Positions 5,940 through 11,032 of a stretch of DNA of 11,032 nucleotides are shown one piece after another; within the stretch, counting starts at the first letter, position 1; each line of letters opens with the position of its first letter. Where the stretch lies: assembly GCA_028277325.1 (NCBI GenBank), contig JANQGL010000361.1, positions 1 to 11,032 of the forward strand, written 5' to 3'. A program made the translations under genes and the position numbers. Under the pieces are notes generated by a model. It was not told where the DNA came from. It made no database searches and was given only the letters and a program-made list of their open reading frames with translations. Source of the DNA: Magnetospira sp. (lineage in GTDB: Bacteria; Pseudomonadota; Alphaproteobacteria; Rhodospirillales; Magnetospiraceae).

Positions 5940-7137
5940 GGATCATGTCCTGTTTCCAGCGATGCAGCTTTCGGGCGGTGTCGACCAGCGCCCCGTCCTT
6001 CGCGGTGCGCCGGTCGGCCTGGCGGTCGACCCGGGCGCTCAGGTCGCCGAACCGGCCCCGGATGCCGCGCGCCTCGGCCAGTTCGTCGAGCCAGGCGATC
6101 CGGCTGGCCCGGTTGGGCGCCGGCGGGGCGTGCACGGCGCGCGTCACGGCGTCCAGGACCGCGTCCCGGTACCGGGCGAGGGCGCGGCCCGGGTTGCCGG
6201 CGAACAGCAGCAGGTCGGCGGTGCTGTCGATCAGGGTCATCTTGCCCGGTTCGCGCGGCGGCGGTGCCGCGCGCGGGGTGCCGAACCGGCCGGACGCCGC
6301 CCAGGCAAGGGTGGCGAGCCCGGCGACGGCCAGCAGCGTCACCGGCAAAAAGGGCATCGAGACCATGGTCGCCCACAGGCTGGGCGACCATGTGAAGCCG
6401 TGGACGGTCTCGTCGAAGATCACCGGTCCGCCGCGCCGCAGGTGGTCGAGAATCAGCGCGACGAGATAGGCGTTGCTACCATCCCCGATCCCGTGGTTGG
6501 CCATCGGGTCGGGATCGGACAGCACCCACACGCCTTCGTTCTTGCCGCCCAGCTTCATCAGCAGCGACCCGTCCGGCCCGGAGATGACGGGCCTCCCCCG
6601 CTCGGACGAAGCCAGCTGCACGGTCCCGGAGAGGGTCGGCCGGGGAAAGGCGGACGGGGTCCAGGCCACCGGGGCGGGAACCCGCGCGACGGTGATCTCG
6701 GAATGGAGCACATTCAGGATCCGTTGCTGACGTTGCCTGTTGACCTGGATCGGGGGACCGATCCATCGCGGCCGCAGGGGATCCGCCGCCGCGTCCCACT
6801 TCGGGAGGACGACCAGGACCGGCCGTTCGGCGAGGCGCCGCTCGAATACCTCCAGATGCGCCGCCTCGGGTTCGGCGAGGACCAGCACGCCGGTATCGTC
6901 CACCCGGCTCAGGCGGTCGAACCGGCTGATCCGCACCGGGATGTCGAAGGATCTCAGGACCTCCACCAGCGCCCGGTAGCCAACCGCCGATTCCGAAAAC
7001 GCGTTGGCCCCGGCCGGGCGTCGTCGTTCGGCGTCGCCGCCCAGGACGTCGAGCCCCAGGGCGCCGAAAAACGCCGCCAATCCGACGACGATCAGCAGGA
7101 CCACGGTCCGCGGGTCGAACGGGCCGCGCGCCGGCAT
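5905..7137 (-). CDS. DUF4350 membrane-anchored protein
   Basis: A 410-residue protein with an N-terminal membrane helix (about 11-31), an extracytoplasmic or lumenal domain (about 40-250) and a second helix (262-281). A charged C-terminal domain (290-410) carries a helical stretch with the motif DLLLFAGNPGRALARYRD. The central domain has the DUF4350 pattern: NAFSESAVGYRALVEVLR (45-62), VLVLAEPE (84-91), LSDPDPMANHGIGDGSNA (206-223) and VIFDETVHGF (239-248). DUF4350 domains recall the class I amidotransferase-like fold seen in ABC-transporter-associated proteins, but I see no catalytic cysteine-histidine pair. I chose the ATG that makes a one-base TGATG overlap with the upstream stop. An upstream extension in this frame is possible, but it would lie antiparallel to no signal and across the DUF4129 coding region. 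The function is unknown; it is probably the membrane scaffold of the MoxR system. Confidence 0.85.
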   Translation of the reverse strand: MPARGPFDPRTVVLLIVVGLAAFFGALGLDVLGGDAERRRPAGANAFSESAVGYRALVEVLRSFDIPVRISRFDRLSRVDDTGVLVLAEPEAAHLEVFERRLAERPVLVVLPKWDAAADPLRPRWIGPPIQVNRQRQQRILNVLHSEITVARVPAPVAWTPSAFPRPTLSGTVQLASSERGRPVISGPDGSLLMKLGGKNEGVWVLSDPDPMANHGIGDGSNAYLVALILDHLRRGGPVIFDETVHGFTWSPSLWATMVSMPFLPVTLLAVAGLATLAWAASGRFGTPRAAPPPREPGKMTLIDSTADLLLFAGNPGRALARYRDAVLDAVTRAVHAPPAPNRASRIAWLDELAEARGIRGRFGDLSARVDRQADRRTAKDGALVDTARKLHRWKQDMIHGSGTRPIDRR

Positions 7138-7937
7138 CACGCGGCGGCCCCGGTGGCGTCGGCGAGTCGGCAATAGTCGGCCCGGCAGGACCGGTACAGG
7201 TCTTCGGTCAGCGGGCGGCGGCCGAACTGGCCCAGTTCCTCCACCGCGACGATCGCCCTGAACGGATCCCGCGCGCCCGGCGGCAGGTGGTCGCTCCGCG
7301 TCAGCTCCCGGTTGGTCAGCAGGCCCAGGTTGGGAAGCGCCCGCCCGAGATCGAGCCGGTCCAGGCTGAGGAGCAGGAGGACCCGCACCGCGCCGATATG
7401 GTCCCCGCCGGCGGCCAGCCGGTCGGCGGTGGCCAGGTCGACCGCGCCCGGCGGCGCCGCCGGCCGGTCCGCCGGAAGCGGCGTTCCGACGGGGGCCGGC
7501 GCCGGTTTTCCGGCCGACGTCCGGCGGTTGACCACCGCATCGACGAGCCGGTAGACGGCCGCGCCGACGAGGGCGGCCACCAGGACCCAGGTCAGCGCCC
7601 TGACCAGGCCGTCCCATCCGCCCCCGGACACGGAGACACGGATGACCGGCGGACTGCCGCGCGTCGCCGGCAGGTCCGTCTGGTAGGCGCCCGAGGCGAG
7701 CACCTCCCCGACCGCCCGCCGGACCGCGTGGCGGGTGATCGACGGATCGGTTTCGGAGCGTTCCGGGAACCCGCGCTCGTCCGGCGGGCGGTTGACCGTA
7801 TCGCCGTCGAATGCCGCCAGCCCGCCGGCGTTCAGGAACGGCAGCAGGATGATCGCGAGTCCCAGCCGACGCACCCAGGTCCCGTTCAATCCGATCCCCC
7901 CGATTCCTGCGAACGCGGAGTCTTTCCCCGCATCCAT
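7137..7937 (-). CDS. DUF4129-type membrane protein, first gene of the MoxR operon
   Basis: With the ATG chosen here the protein has 266 residues: an N-terminal hydrophobic segment (about 25-43) that looks like a signal peptide or anchor, an extracytoplasmic stretch (45-108), a membrane helix (111-131), a proline/alanine-rich linker (140-168) and a C-terminal cytoplasmic domain (170-258). The last matches DUF4129: AAGGDHIGAVRVLLLLSLDR (175-194), then LGLLTNREL (204-212) and a FRAIVAVEELGQFGRRPL run ending at residue 243. DUF4129 is often found at the end of transglutaminase-like membrane proteins and in MoxR/DUF58 loci. The start is uncertain. A TTG at 7889 gives a standard signal peptide (NGTWVRRLGLAIILLPFL) and has a GGGGGG ribosome site six bases away. 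The ATG at 7937 has no good ribosome site and may overlap the promoter. Confidence 0.8.
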   Translation of the reverse strand: MDAGKDSAFAGIGGIGLNGTWVRRLGLAIILLPFLNAGGLAAFDGDTVNRPPDERGFPERSETDPSITRHAVRRAVGEVLASGAYQTDLPATRGSPPVIRVSVSGGGWDGLVRALTWVLVAALVGAAVYRLVDAVVNRRTSAGKPAPAPVGTPLPADRPAAPPGAVDLATADRLAAGGDHIGAVRVLLLLSLDRLDLGRALPNLGLLTNRELTRSDHLPPGARDPFRAIVAVEELGQFGRRPLTEDLYRSCRADYCRLADATGAAA

Positions 7938-7964
7938 CTTAAATGGACAGGCCCGTGTTGCCAC
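7936..7964 (-). promoter_or_regulatory. Possible sigma-70-type promoter of the six-gene operon
   Basis: On the minus strand GTGGCA (7964-7959) and TAAGAT (7941-7936) are separated by exactly 17 bases; each matches its consensus at four of six positions. TTTAAGAT is the only AT-rich patch in this part of the window. If real, transcription would begin near 7929, downstream of the ATG at 7937, which would favour the TTG at 7889 as the true start. The call rests on sequence inspection only. Confidence 0.3.
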
Positions 7965-7993
7965 TGATTTCGGGCATCCCGGTTCGGGACCTT

Positions 7994-8038
7994 TAGGGCC
8001 TGTAGACAATCATGTTGGGGCCTCGGCGGCAGGCCCTA
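7994..8038. terminator. Inverted repeat after the integrase-like gene
   Basis: TAGGGCCTG (7994-8002) and CAGGCCCTA (8030-8038) are perfect nine-base inverted repeats separated by 27 bases. The right arm contains the TAG stop codon of the small integrase-like gene. A shorter GGCCT/AGGCC stem fits inside. It could end transcription of that gene before the MoxR operon promoter. No T run follows, and the loop is long for an intrinsic terminator, so an operator-type site is an alternative. Confidence 0.35.
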
Positions 8039-8449
8039 GCCGCGGCGCACCAGGGGCGGGCTGTGGCGCAGGGCGCGGCGCCGCGCCGACGGCGCGCCCG
8101 TCGTCTCGGCCGCCTCCTCCGGCGGCGCGAACGGCAGGTCGTCGGGGCGCGGCTCGGCGGTCCGGCGACCGCCGCGGACCGGCGGCAGCACCCCCCGTTG
8201 CTCGATCAGGCGCAGGGTGCGTCGGACCAGCGGGGCGCGGTCGGGTGGCGGCTGGAGGGACAGGACATGGGCCCGCGCGATGGCCCGCAGCCGGCGGGCC
8301 GGCGGCGTCGCCGAGCGGCGCGGCGCGCACCAGCGCAGGTAGGCGGCCACCGTCCACGGATGGGCCGGCAGCGCGCGCAGGCGGCGCGACCCGCACCACC
8401 GCACGAAATGCAGCCACAGACGGTCGTCCATCGGATTGCTGCGCGGCAT
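8036..8449 (-). CDS. Small protein resembling only the N-terminal SAM-like domain of a tyrosine recombinase
   Basis: A 137-residue, very arginine-rich protein. Residues about 8-86 follow the pattern of the integrase core-binding (SAM-like) domain: WLHFVRWCGSRRLRALPA (12-29), then WTVAAYLRWC (32-41), ARRLRAIARAHVLSLQPPPD (51-70) and LVRRTLRLIEQRG (74-86). In complete recombinases a catalytic domain with R, HxxR and Y follows. Here there is only a low-complexity, proline/arginine-rich tail, and I find no catalytic remnant between this gene and the MoxR operon. It is therefore either a domesticated DNA-binding domain or an old fragment; codon use like its neighbours argues against recent decay. 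AGGAGG lies 11 bases before the ATG and five before an in-frame GTG at 8455, so the start may be two codons earlier. It is divergent from the NUDIX gene. Confidence 0.65.
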   Translation of the reverse strand: MPRSNPMDDRLWLHFVRWCGSRRLRALPAHPWTVAAYLRWCAPRRSATPPARRLRAIARAHVLSLQPPPDRAPLVRRTLRLIEQRGVLPPVRGGRRTAEPRPDDLPFAPPEEAAETTGAPSARRRALRHSPPLVRRG

Positions 8450-8481
8450 CGGCACGCGTCCCTCCTGGAAAGGGACCATGG

Positions 8482-8526
8482 GACCGCGCGCGGCGCCGTC
8501 CGTCAACACCCTTGCGCGGCGCGGTC
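8482..8526. promoter_or_regulatory. Inverted repeat with a -35-like hexamer in the divergent region
   Basis: GACCGCGC (8482-8489) and GCGCGGTC (8519-8526) are perfect inverted repeats. Between them, on the minus strand, lies TTGACG (8506-8501), a good -35 match for the integrase-like gene, but no good -10 follows at the right distance. In DNA this GC-rich an eight-base palindrome may be chance. The rest of the 235-base divergent region shows nothing I can name. Confidence 0.2.
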
Positions 8527-8684
8527 TCCGATCCGGGGTCGAAGACAGCGCGTCGCTTGCCGCTTCTCCGGAACGCCGCGGCGGGATACAGTCCGCGGAC
8601 CGCGCGGCGCGCGGTGGCGGCTCTCGCGCCCCCGCCCCGCAAGCCCGGCCGCCCCGGCGGCCCAACCAGGAGCCCCGTCAGCCC

Positions 8685-9146
8685 GTGACCGAGACCCCGC
8701 GCGCGCTCAAGCCCGCCGATGCGTCGGCCGCCATCATCCTGCTGCCCGACCGACGCTACCTGCTGCAGCACCGCGACGACAGGCCGGACATCTTCTTTCC
8801 CGGCCACTGGGGCTTCTTCGGCGGCGCCCTGGAGCCCGGCGAGACCCCGCGGCAGGCCCTGCACCGGGAGGTCCGCGAGGAACTGGGCCTCACCCTGCGG
8901 CCCGACCAGGCGGCGTTCTTCACCAAGATGGACCTCGATTTCTCCTGTGTCGGCGGCTGGCCGGTGGTGCGCCACTTCTTCGAGGTGCGCCTCGACGCCG
9001 ATCAGGCGGCCGGGGTGACCCTGGGCGAGGGGCAGGACGCGCGCGGGGTGGCCGGAGAGGAGGCCCTCGACACCCTGCGCTTCGCGCCCTATGACGGGTT
9101 CGGCCTGTGGCTGCACGTCCAGGCGCGGAAGATCCGCGGCGCCTGA
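8685..9146 (+). CDS. NUDIX hydrolase
   Basis: With the GTG start chosen here the protein has 153 residues, normal for a single NUDIX domain. The NUDIX box is perfect: G47, E53, R61, E62, E65, E66 and G68 fall in the GX5EX7REUXEEXGU spacing (GALEPGETPRQALHREVREE, 47-66, followed by LGL). These residues bind the magnesium ions used to cleave a nucleoside diphosphate linked to another group. The upstream strand IILLPDRRYLLQHRDD (17-32) and FPGHWGFFGG (38-47) are typical of the fold. The substrate cannot be assigned; sugar nucleotides or oxidised nucleotides are both possible. The frame stays open upstream to 8436, but that part is low-complexity and lacks a conserved fold. AGGAG lies 12 bases before the GTG, rather far, so the start is moderately certain. 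It converges on rsmD. Confidence 0.88.
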   Translation: MTETPRALKPADASAAIILLPDRRYLLQHRDDRPDIFFPGHWGFFGGALEPGETPRQALHREVREELGLTLRPDQAAFFTKMDLDFSCVGGWPVVRHFFEVRLDADQAAGVTLGEGQDARGVAGEEALDTLRFAPYDGFGLWLHVQARKIRGA

Positions 9147-9157
9147 CCGCGCGGATC
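9131..9157. terminator. Shared hairpin between convergent NUDIX and rsmD genes
   Basis: GATCCGCG (9131-9138) and CGCGGATC (9150-9157) form a perfect eight-base-pair stem with an 11-base loop. The stem and loop include the NUDIX stop codon, and the right arm enters the rsmD stop codon. With only nine bases between the two genes this may be a compact bidirectional terminator, although it lacks a T run on either side. Confidence 0.45.
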
Positions 9158-9728
9158 AGCGGTCCGCGCCGCCCCAGCCCAGGAACAGCACCCGCGCCGC
9201 GCCGTAGCCGCGGTCGTCGCGCAGGGCGAATCCGGCCGGCGGACCGAACGCGTCGTCGCGGCCGATCTCCACCACCAGCGCGGCGCCCGCGGCCAGCCAG
9301 CCCCGCCGGGCCAGCCCGGTCAGGGCCGGGCCGGCCAATCCGGCGCCGTACGGCGGGTCCAGAAAGGCGAGGCCGAAAGGCGCCCCGGCGGCGCGCGGCG
9401 GCGGCGGCAGGCGGGACGCGTCGATGCCCAGCGCCAGAACGTTGGCCACCTCGCCCAGGGTCGCCGCGTTGCGGCGCACCGCCCGCAGGGACGCCCGGTC
9501 GCGGTCCACGAACACCGCACGGCGGGCGCCGCGCGACAGGGCCTCCAGACCGAGGGCGCCGGAGCCCGCGAACAGGTCGATCACCGAAAGCCCGTCCAGG
9601 TCGAGTCCCAGGCCATGACCCAGCACGTTGAACACCGCCTCGCGGGTGCGGTCGGCGGTCGGCCGGGTGGCCCGCCCCTCGGGCGCCGCCAGGCGACGGC
9701 CGCGATGGCGCCCGGCGACGATCCTCAT
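9156..9728 (-). CDS. rsmD: 16S rRNA (guanine(966)-N(2))-methyltransferase RsmD
   Basis: A 190-residue S-adenosylmethionine-dependent methyltransferase that modifies G966 of 16S rRNA during assembly of the small ribosomal subunit. The N-terminal RsmD signature MRIVAGRHRGRRLAAPEG (1-18), followed by RPTADRTREAVFNVL (22-36), is intact. The cofactor-binding motif VIDLFAGSGALGLEALSRGA (49-68), the acidic VFVDRD (72-77) and the catalytic DPPY (124-127) are all in their usual places. The length is normal for the family. The ATG lies in an ATGA overlap with the upstream pseudouridine synthase stop, with no separate ribosome binding site, so translation is probably coupled. An adjacent RsuA/RluB-type synthase is a common alphaproteobacterial arrangement and makes this a small rRNA-modification operon. 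Confidence 0.94.
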   Translation of the reverse strand: MRIVAGRHRGRRLAAPEGRATRPTADRTREAVFNVLGHGLGLDLDGLSVIDLFAGSGALGLEALSRGARRAVFVDRDRASLRAVRRNAATLGEVANVLALGIDASRLPPPPRAAGAPFGLAFLDPPYGAGLAGPALTGLARRGWLAAGAALVVEIGRDDAFGPPAGFALRDDRGYGAARVLFLGWGGADR

Positions 9729-10477
9729 CCGGCGCGCCTGCGCGGCGCGGCCGGCAGCCCCAGTTGTTCCCTGAGCACCTTGGGACTCACCTCGTCCACC
9801 TGGCCGCGTTCCAGCCGCCCGAGCTGGAACGGGCCGTAGGCGAGCCGGATCAGGCGTCCGACCTGATGTCCGAGGTGCGCCATCACCTTGCGGACCTCCC
9901 GGTTCTTGCCTTCGGTGAGCGACACCGTGATCCAGGCGTTGCGGCCCTTCTGCACGTCGAGCGCCGCCTGGATGCGGCCGTAGCGCACCCCGTCCACGGT
10001 GACCCCGTTGGCCAGCGCGGCGAGCCGCCCCTCGTCGACCGCGCCGTGCACCCGGACCCGGTAGCGCCGCGTCCAGCCGCTGGCCGGCAGTTCGAGGCGG
10101 CGCGCCAGTTCGCCGTCGTTGGTCAGCAGCAGCAGACCCTCCGAGGCCAGGTCGAGGCGACCGATCGACACCACCCGCGGCATGTCGGGCGGCAGGCTGT
10201 CGAACACCGTCGGCCGGCCTTCCGGATCGCGGTGCGTGGTCACCAGTCCGGGCGGCTTGTGGTAGCGCCACAGGCGCGGCGCCTCGCGCACCGGCAGCGG
10301 CCGGCCGTCGACCCGGATCAGGCTGGAATCGGTCACCGTCACCGCCGGGCCGTCGAGCACCTTGCCGTCGACCGACACCCGCCCCGATTCGATCCAGCGT
10401 TCCGCCTCGCGGCGCGAGCACAGACCGGCCCGGGCCAGCACCTTGGCGATCCGTTCGCCCTTTTCCGGATCGGTCAC
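9725..10477 (-). CDS. RsuA/RluB/RluE/RluF-family rRNA pseudouridine synthase
   Basis: A 250-residue enzyme that isomerises a specific uridine in rRNA. An N-terminal S4 RNA-binding domain (about 8-55) has the motif RIAKVLARAGLCSRREAERW (9-28) and GRVSVDGK (32-39). The catalytic domain has YHKPPGLVTTHRDPEGRPT (72-90) and the RsuA-type GRLDLASEGLLLLTNDG (106-122), in which D109 is the catalytic aspartate. EGKNREVRKVM and IRLAYGPFQLG further on complete the family pattern. Length and spacing look most like RluB, but RsuA, RluB, RluE and RluF cannot be safely separated here, so I give no symbol. The GTG start overlaps the previous gene's stop as GTGA and has GGGAG eight bases upstream. An in-frame extension towards 10558 lies wholly within the preceding gene and is unlikely to be real. 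Confidence 0.93.
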   Translation of the reverse strand: MTDPEKGERIAKVLARAGLCSRREAERWIESGRVSVDGKVLDGPAVTVTDSSLIRVDGRPLPVREAPRLWRYHKPPGLVTTHRDPEGRPTVFDSLPPDMPRVVSIGRLDLASEGLLLLTNDGELARRLELPASGWTRRYRVRVHGAVDEGRLAALANGVTVDGVRYGRIQAALDVQKGRNAWITVSLTEGKNREVRKVMAHLGHQVGRLIRLAYGPFQLGRLERGQVDEVSPKVLREQLGLPAAPRRRAG

Positions 10478-11032
10478 CGCCGCGACTCCCGCGCCGCGTC
10501 GACGAACGCCGCGAACAGGCGTCCGTCGGCCGCCGAGATCCGGAACTCGGGATGCCACTGCACGCCGATGCAGAACCGCCGGCGCGGCGCCTCGATGGCC
10601 TCGATCACGCCGTCCGGGGCGCGGGCCGAGACCGTCACCCCGTCGGGGGCGTCGGCGGCCGCCTGGTGGTGCGCCGAGTTGACCGGGATTTCGGCCGCTC
10701 CGGCGAGGTCGCGCAGCCGCGTGCCCTCCACCAGGACCACCGTGTGCCCCGCCTCGTCGCGCGGATTGGGCTGCTCGTGGGCGAGGGCGTGCGGCACGCT
10801 GTCCGGGATGTGCTGGATCAGGCGGCCGCCGAGCGCCACGTGCAGGAGCTGCTGGCCGCCGCAGATGGCGAGCACCGGCAGGTCGCGCGACAGGGCGCCG
10901 CGCAGCAGGGCGAGCTCGAACGCGGTCCGGCCGCGCTTGGTCTTCACGGTCGGATGGGCCGGACCGGCCGCCCCGGCCAGCATCGGGTCGACGTCGAAAT
11001 CGCCGCCGGTGACGAGCAGGCCGTCGAGGCGG
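10474..11032 (-). CDS. Class I glutamine amidotransferase-like hydrolase (peptidase C26 / PuuD-like), N-terminus outside the window
   Basis: 185 residues are visible; about 60 N-terminal residues are probably missing compared with a usual C26 enzyme. The visible part opens with LDGLLVTGGDFDVDP, the family's early glycine-rich loop. The nucleophile is the cysteine of LAICGGQQLLHVALGG (visible residue 57), and the histidine and glutamate of VQWHPEF (160 and 162) complete the triad. VNSAHHQA is typical of gamma-glutamyl-gamma-aminobutyrate hydrolases and relatives, which cleave gamma-glutamyl amide bonds in the cytoplasm. GGQQ at the nucleophile elbow differs from the GRGMQ-like form of Escherichia coli PuuD, so the substrate may differ. 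No puu genes are visible. It is translationally joined to an rRNA pseudouridine synthase by a GTGA overlap, an unexplained pairing. Confidence 0.88.
   Translation of the reverse strand, partial: RLDGLLVTGGDFDVDPMLAGAAGPAHPTVKTKRGRTAFELALLRGALSRDLPVLAICGGQQLLHVALGGRLIQHIPDSVPHALAHEQPNPRDEAGHTVVLVEGTRLRDLAGAAEIPVNSAHHQAAADAPDGVTVSARAPDGVIEAIEAPRRRFCIGVQWHPEFRISAADGRLFAAFVDAARESRR

Noticed and set aside
3757..6395. Long plus-strand frames across the DUF58 and MoxR genes
   Set aside because: They are antisense to genes with complete family motifs and show no recognisable domain of their own.
7138..7617. N-terminal extension of the DUF4350 frame
   Set aside because: It overlaps the DUF4129 coding region in another frame and is low-complexity. 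The ATG at 7137 forms the same TGATG junction seen elsewhere in the operon.
7938..8009. TTG start at 8009 for the DUF4129 protein
   Set aside because: The added residues run through the inverted repeat and the promoter-like sequence and have no ribosome binding site.
8436..8684. Upstream extension of the NUDIX frame
   Set aside because: The extra 83 residues are low-complexity, overlap the start of the divergent integrase-like gene, and are not needed for the NUDIX fold.
8450..8684. Possible phage or integron attachment site beside the recombinase-like gene
   Set aside because: I found no tRNA end, no direct repeat pair and no catalytic recombinase; the only repeat is a short GC palindrome.
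8010..9116. Long minus-strand frame opposite the NUDIX gene
   Set aside because: It is the antisense shadow of the NUDIX gene, whose perfect NUDIX box fixes the coding strand.

Overview
The window is a very GC-rich, densely packed chromosomal segment. Strong G/C bias at third codon positions, many stop/start overlaps and the protein types point to an alphaproteobacterium. A Rhodospirillales-like lineage is my inference from the look of the proteins and cannot be proven here. I see no tRNA, rRNA, CRISPR array or complete insertion sequence.

Left edge (1-897): two minus-strand genes that overlap by four bases, a fluoride channel (crcB) and the 5' end of an RluA/RluC/RluD-type pseudouridine synthase. 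About 310 bases without a gene follow. They carry two degenerate copies of a palindromic repeat and one small hairpin. A plus-strand gene (898-1668) for a polytopic membrane protein comes next and converges on the main operon across a strong hairpin.

Centre (1774-7937): one six-gene minus-strand operon. In transcription order it encodes a DUF4129-type membrane protein, a DUF4350 membrane protein, a MoxR-type AAA+ ATPase, a DUF58 (vWA-like) protein, a SpoIIM-family membrane protein and an RDD-family membrane protein. Every junction overlaps by 1 to 35 bases. This looks like one machine: a cytoplasmic ATPase/vWA pair working with four membrane proteins. Similar gene sets are known, for example around moxR2 in mycobacteria, but the substrate and output are unknown. 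It is the best candidate in the window for an undercharacterised system.

Right side (8036-11032): a small minus-strand protein that resembles only the N-terminal DNA-binding domain of a tyrosine recombinase stands alone, divergent from a plus-strand NUDIX hydrolase gene. The NUDIX gene converges, with a nine-base gap and a shared hairpin, on a minus-strand operon. That operon encodes a class I glutamine amidotransferase-like hydrolase (5' end outside the window), an RsuA/RluB-type pseudouridine synthase and the 16S rRNA methyltransferase RsmD, joined by GTGA and ATGA overlaps.
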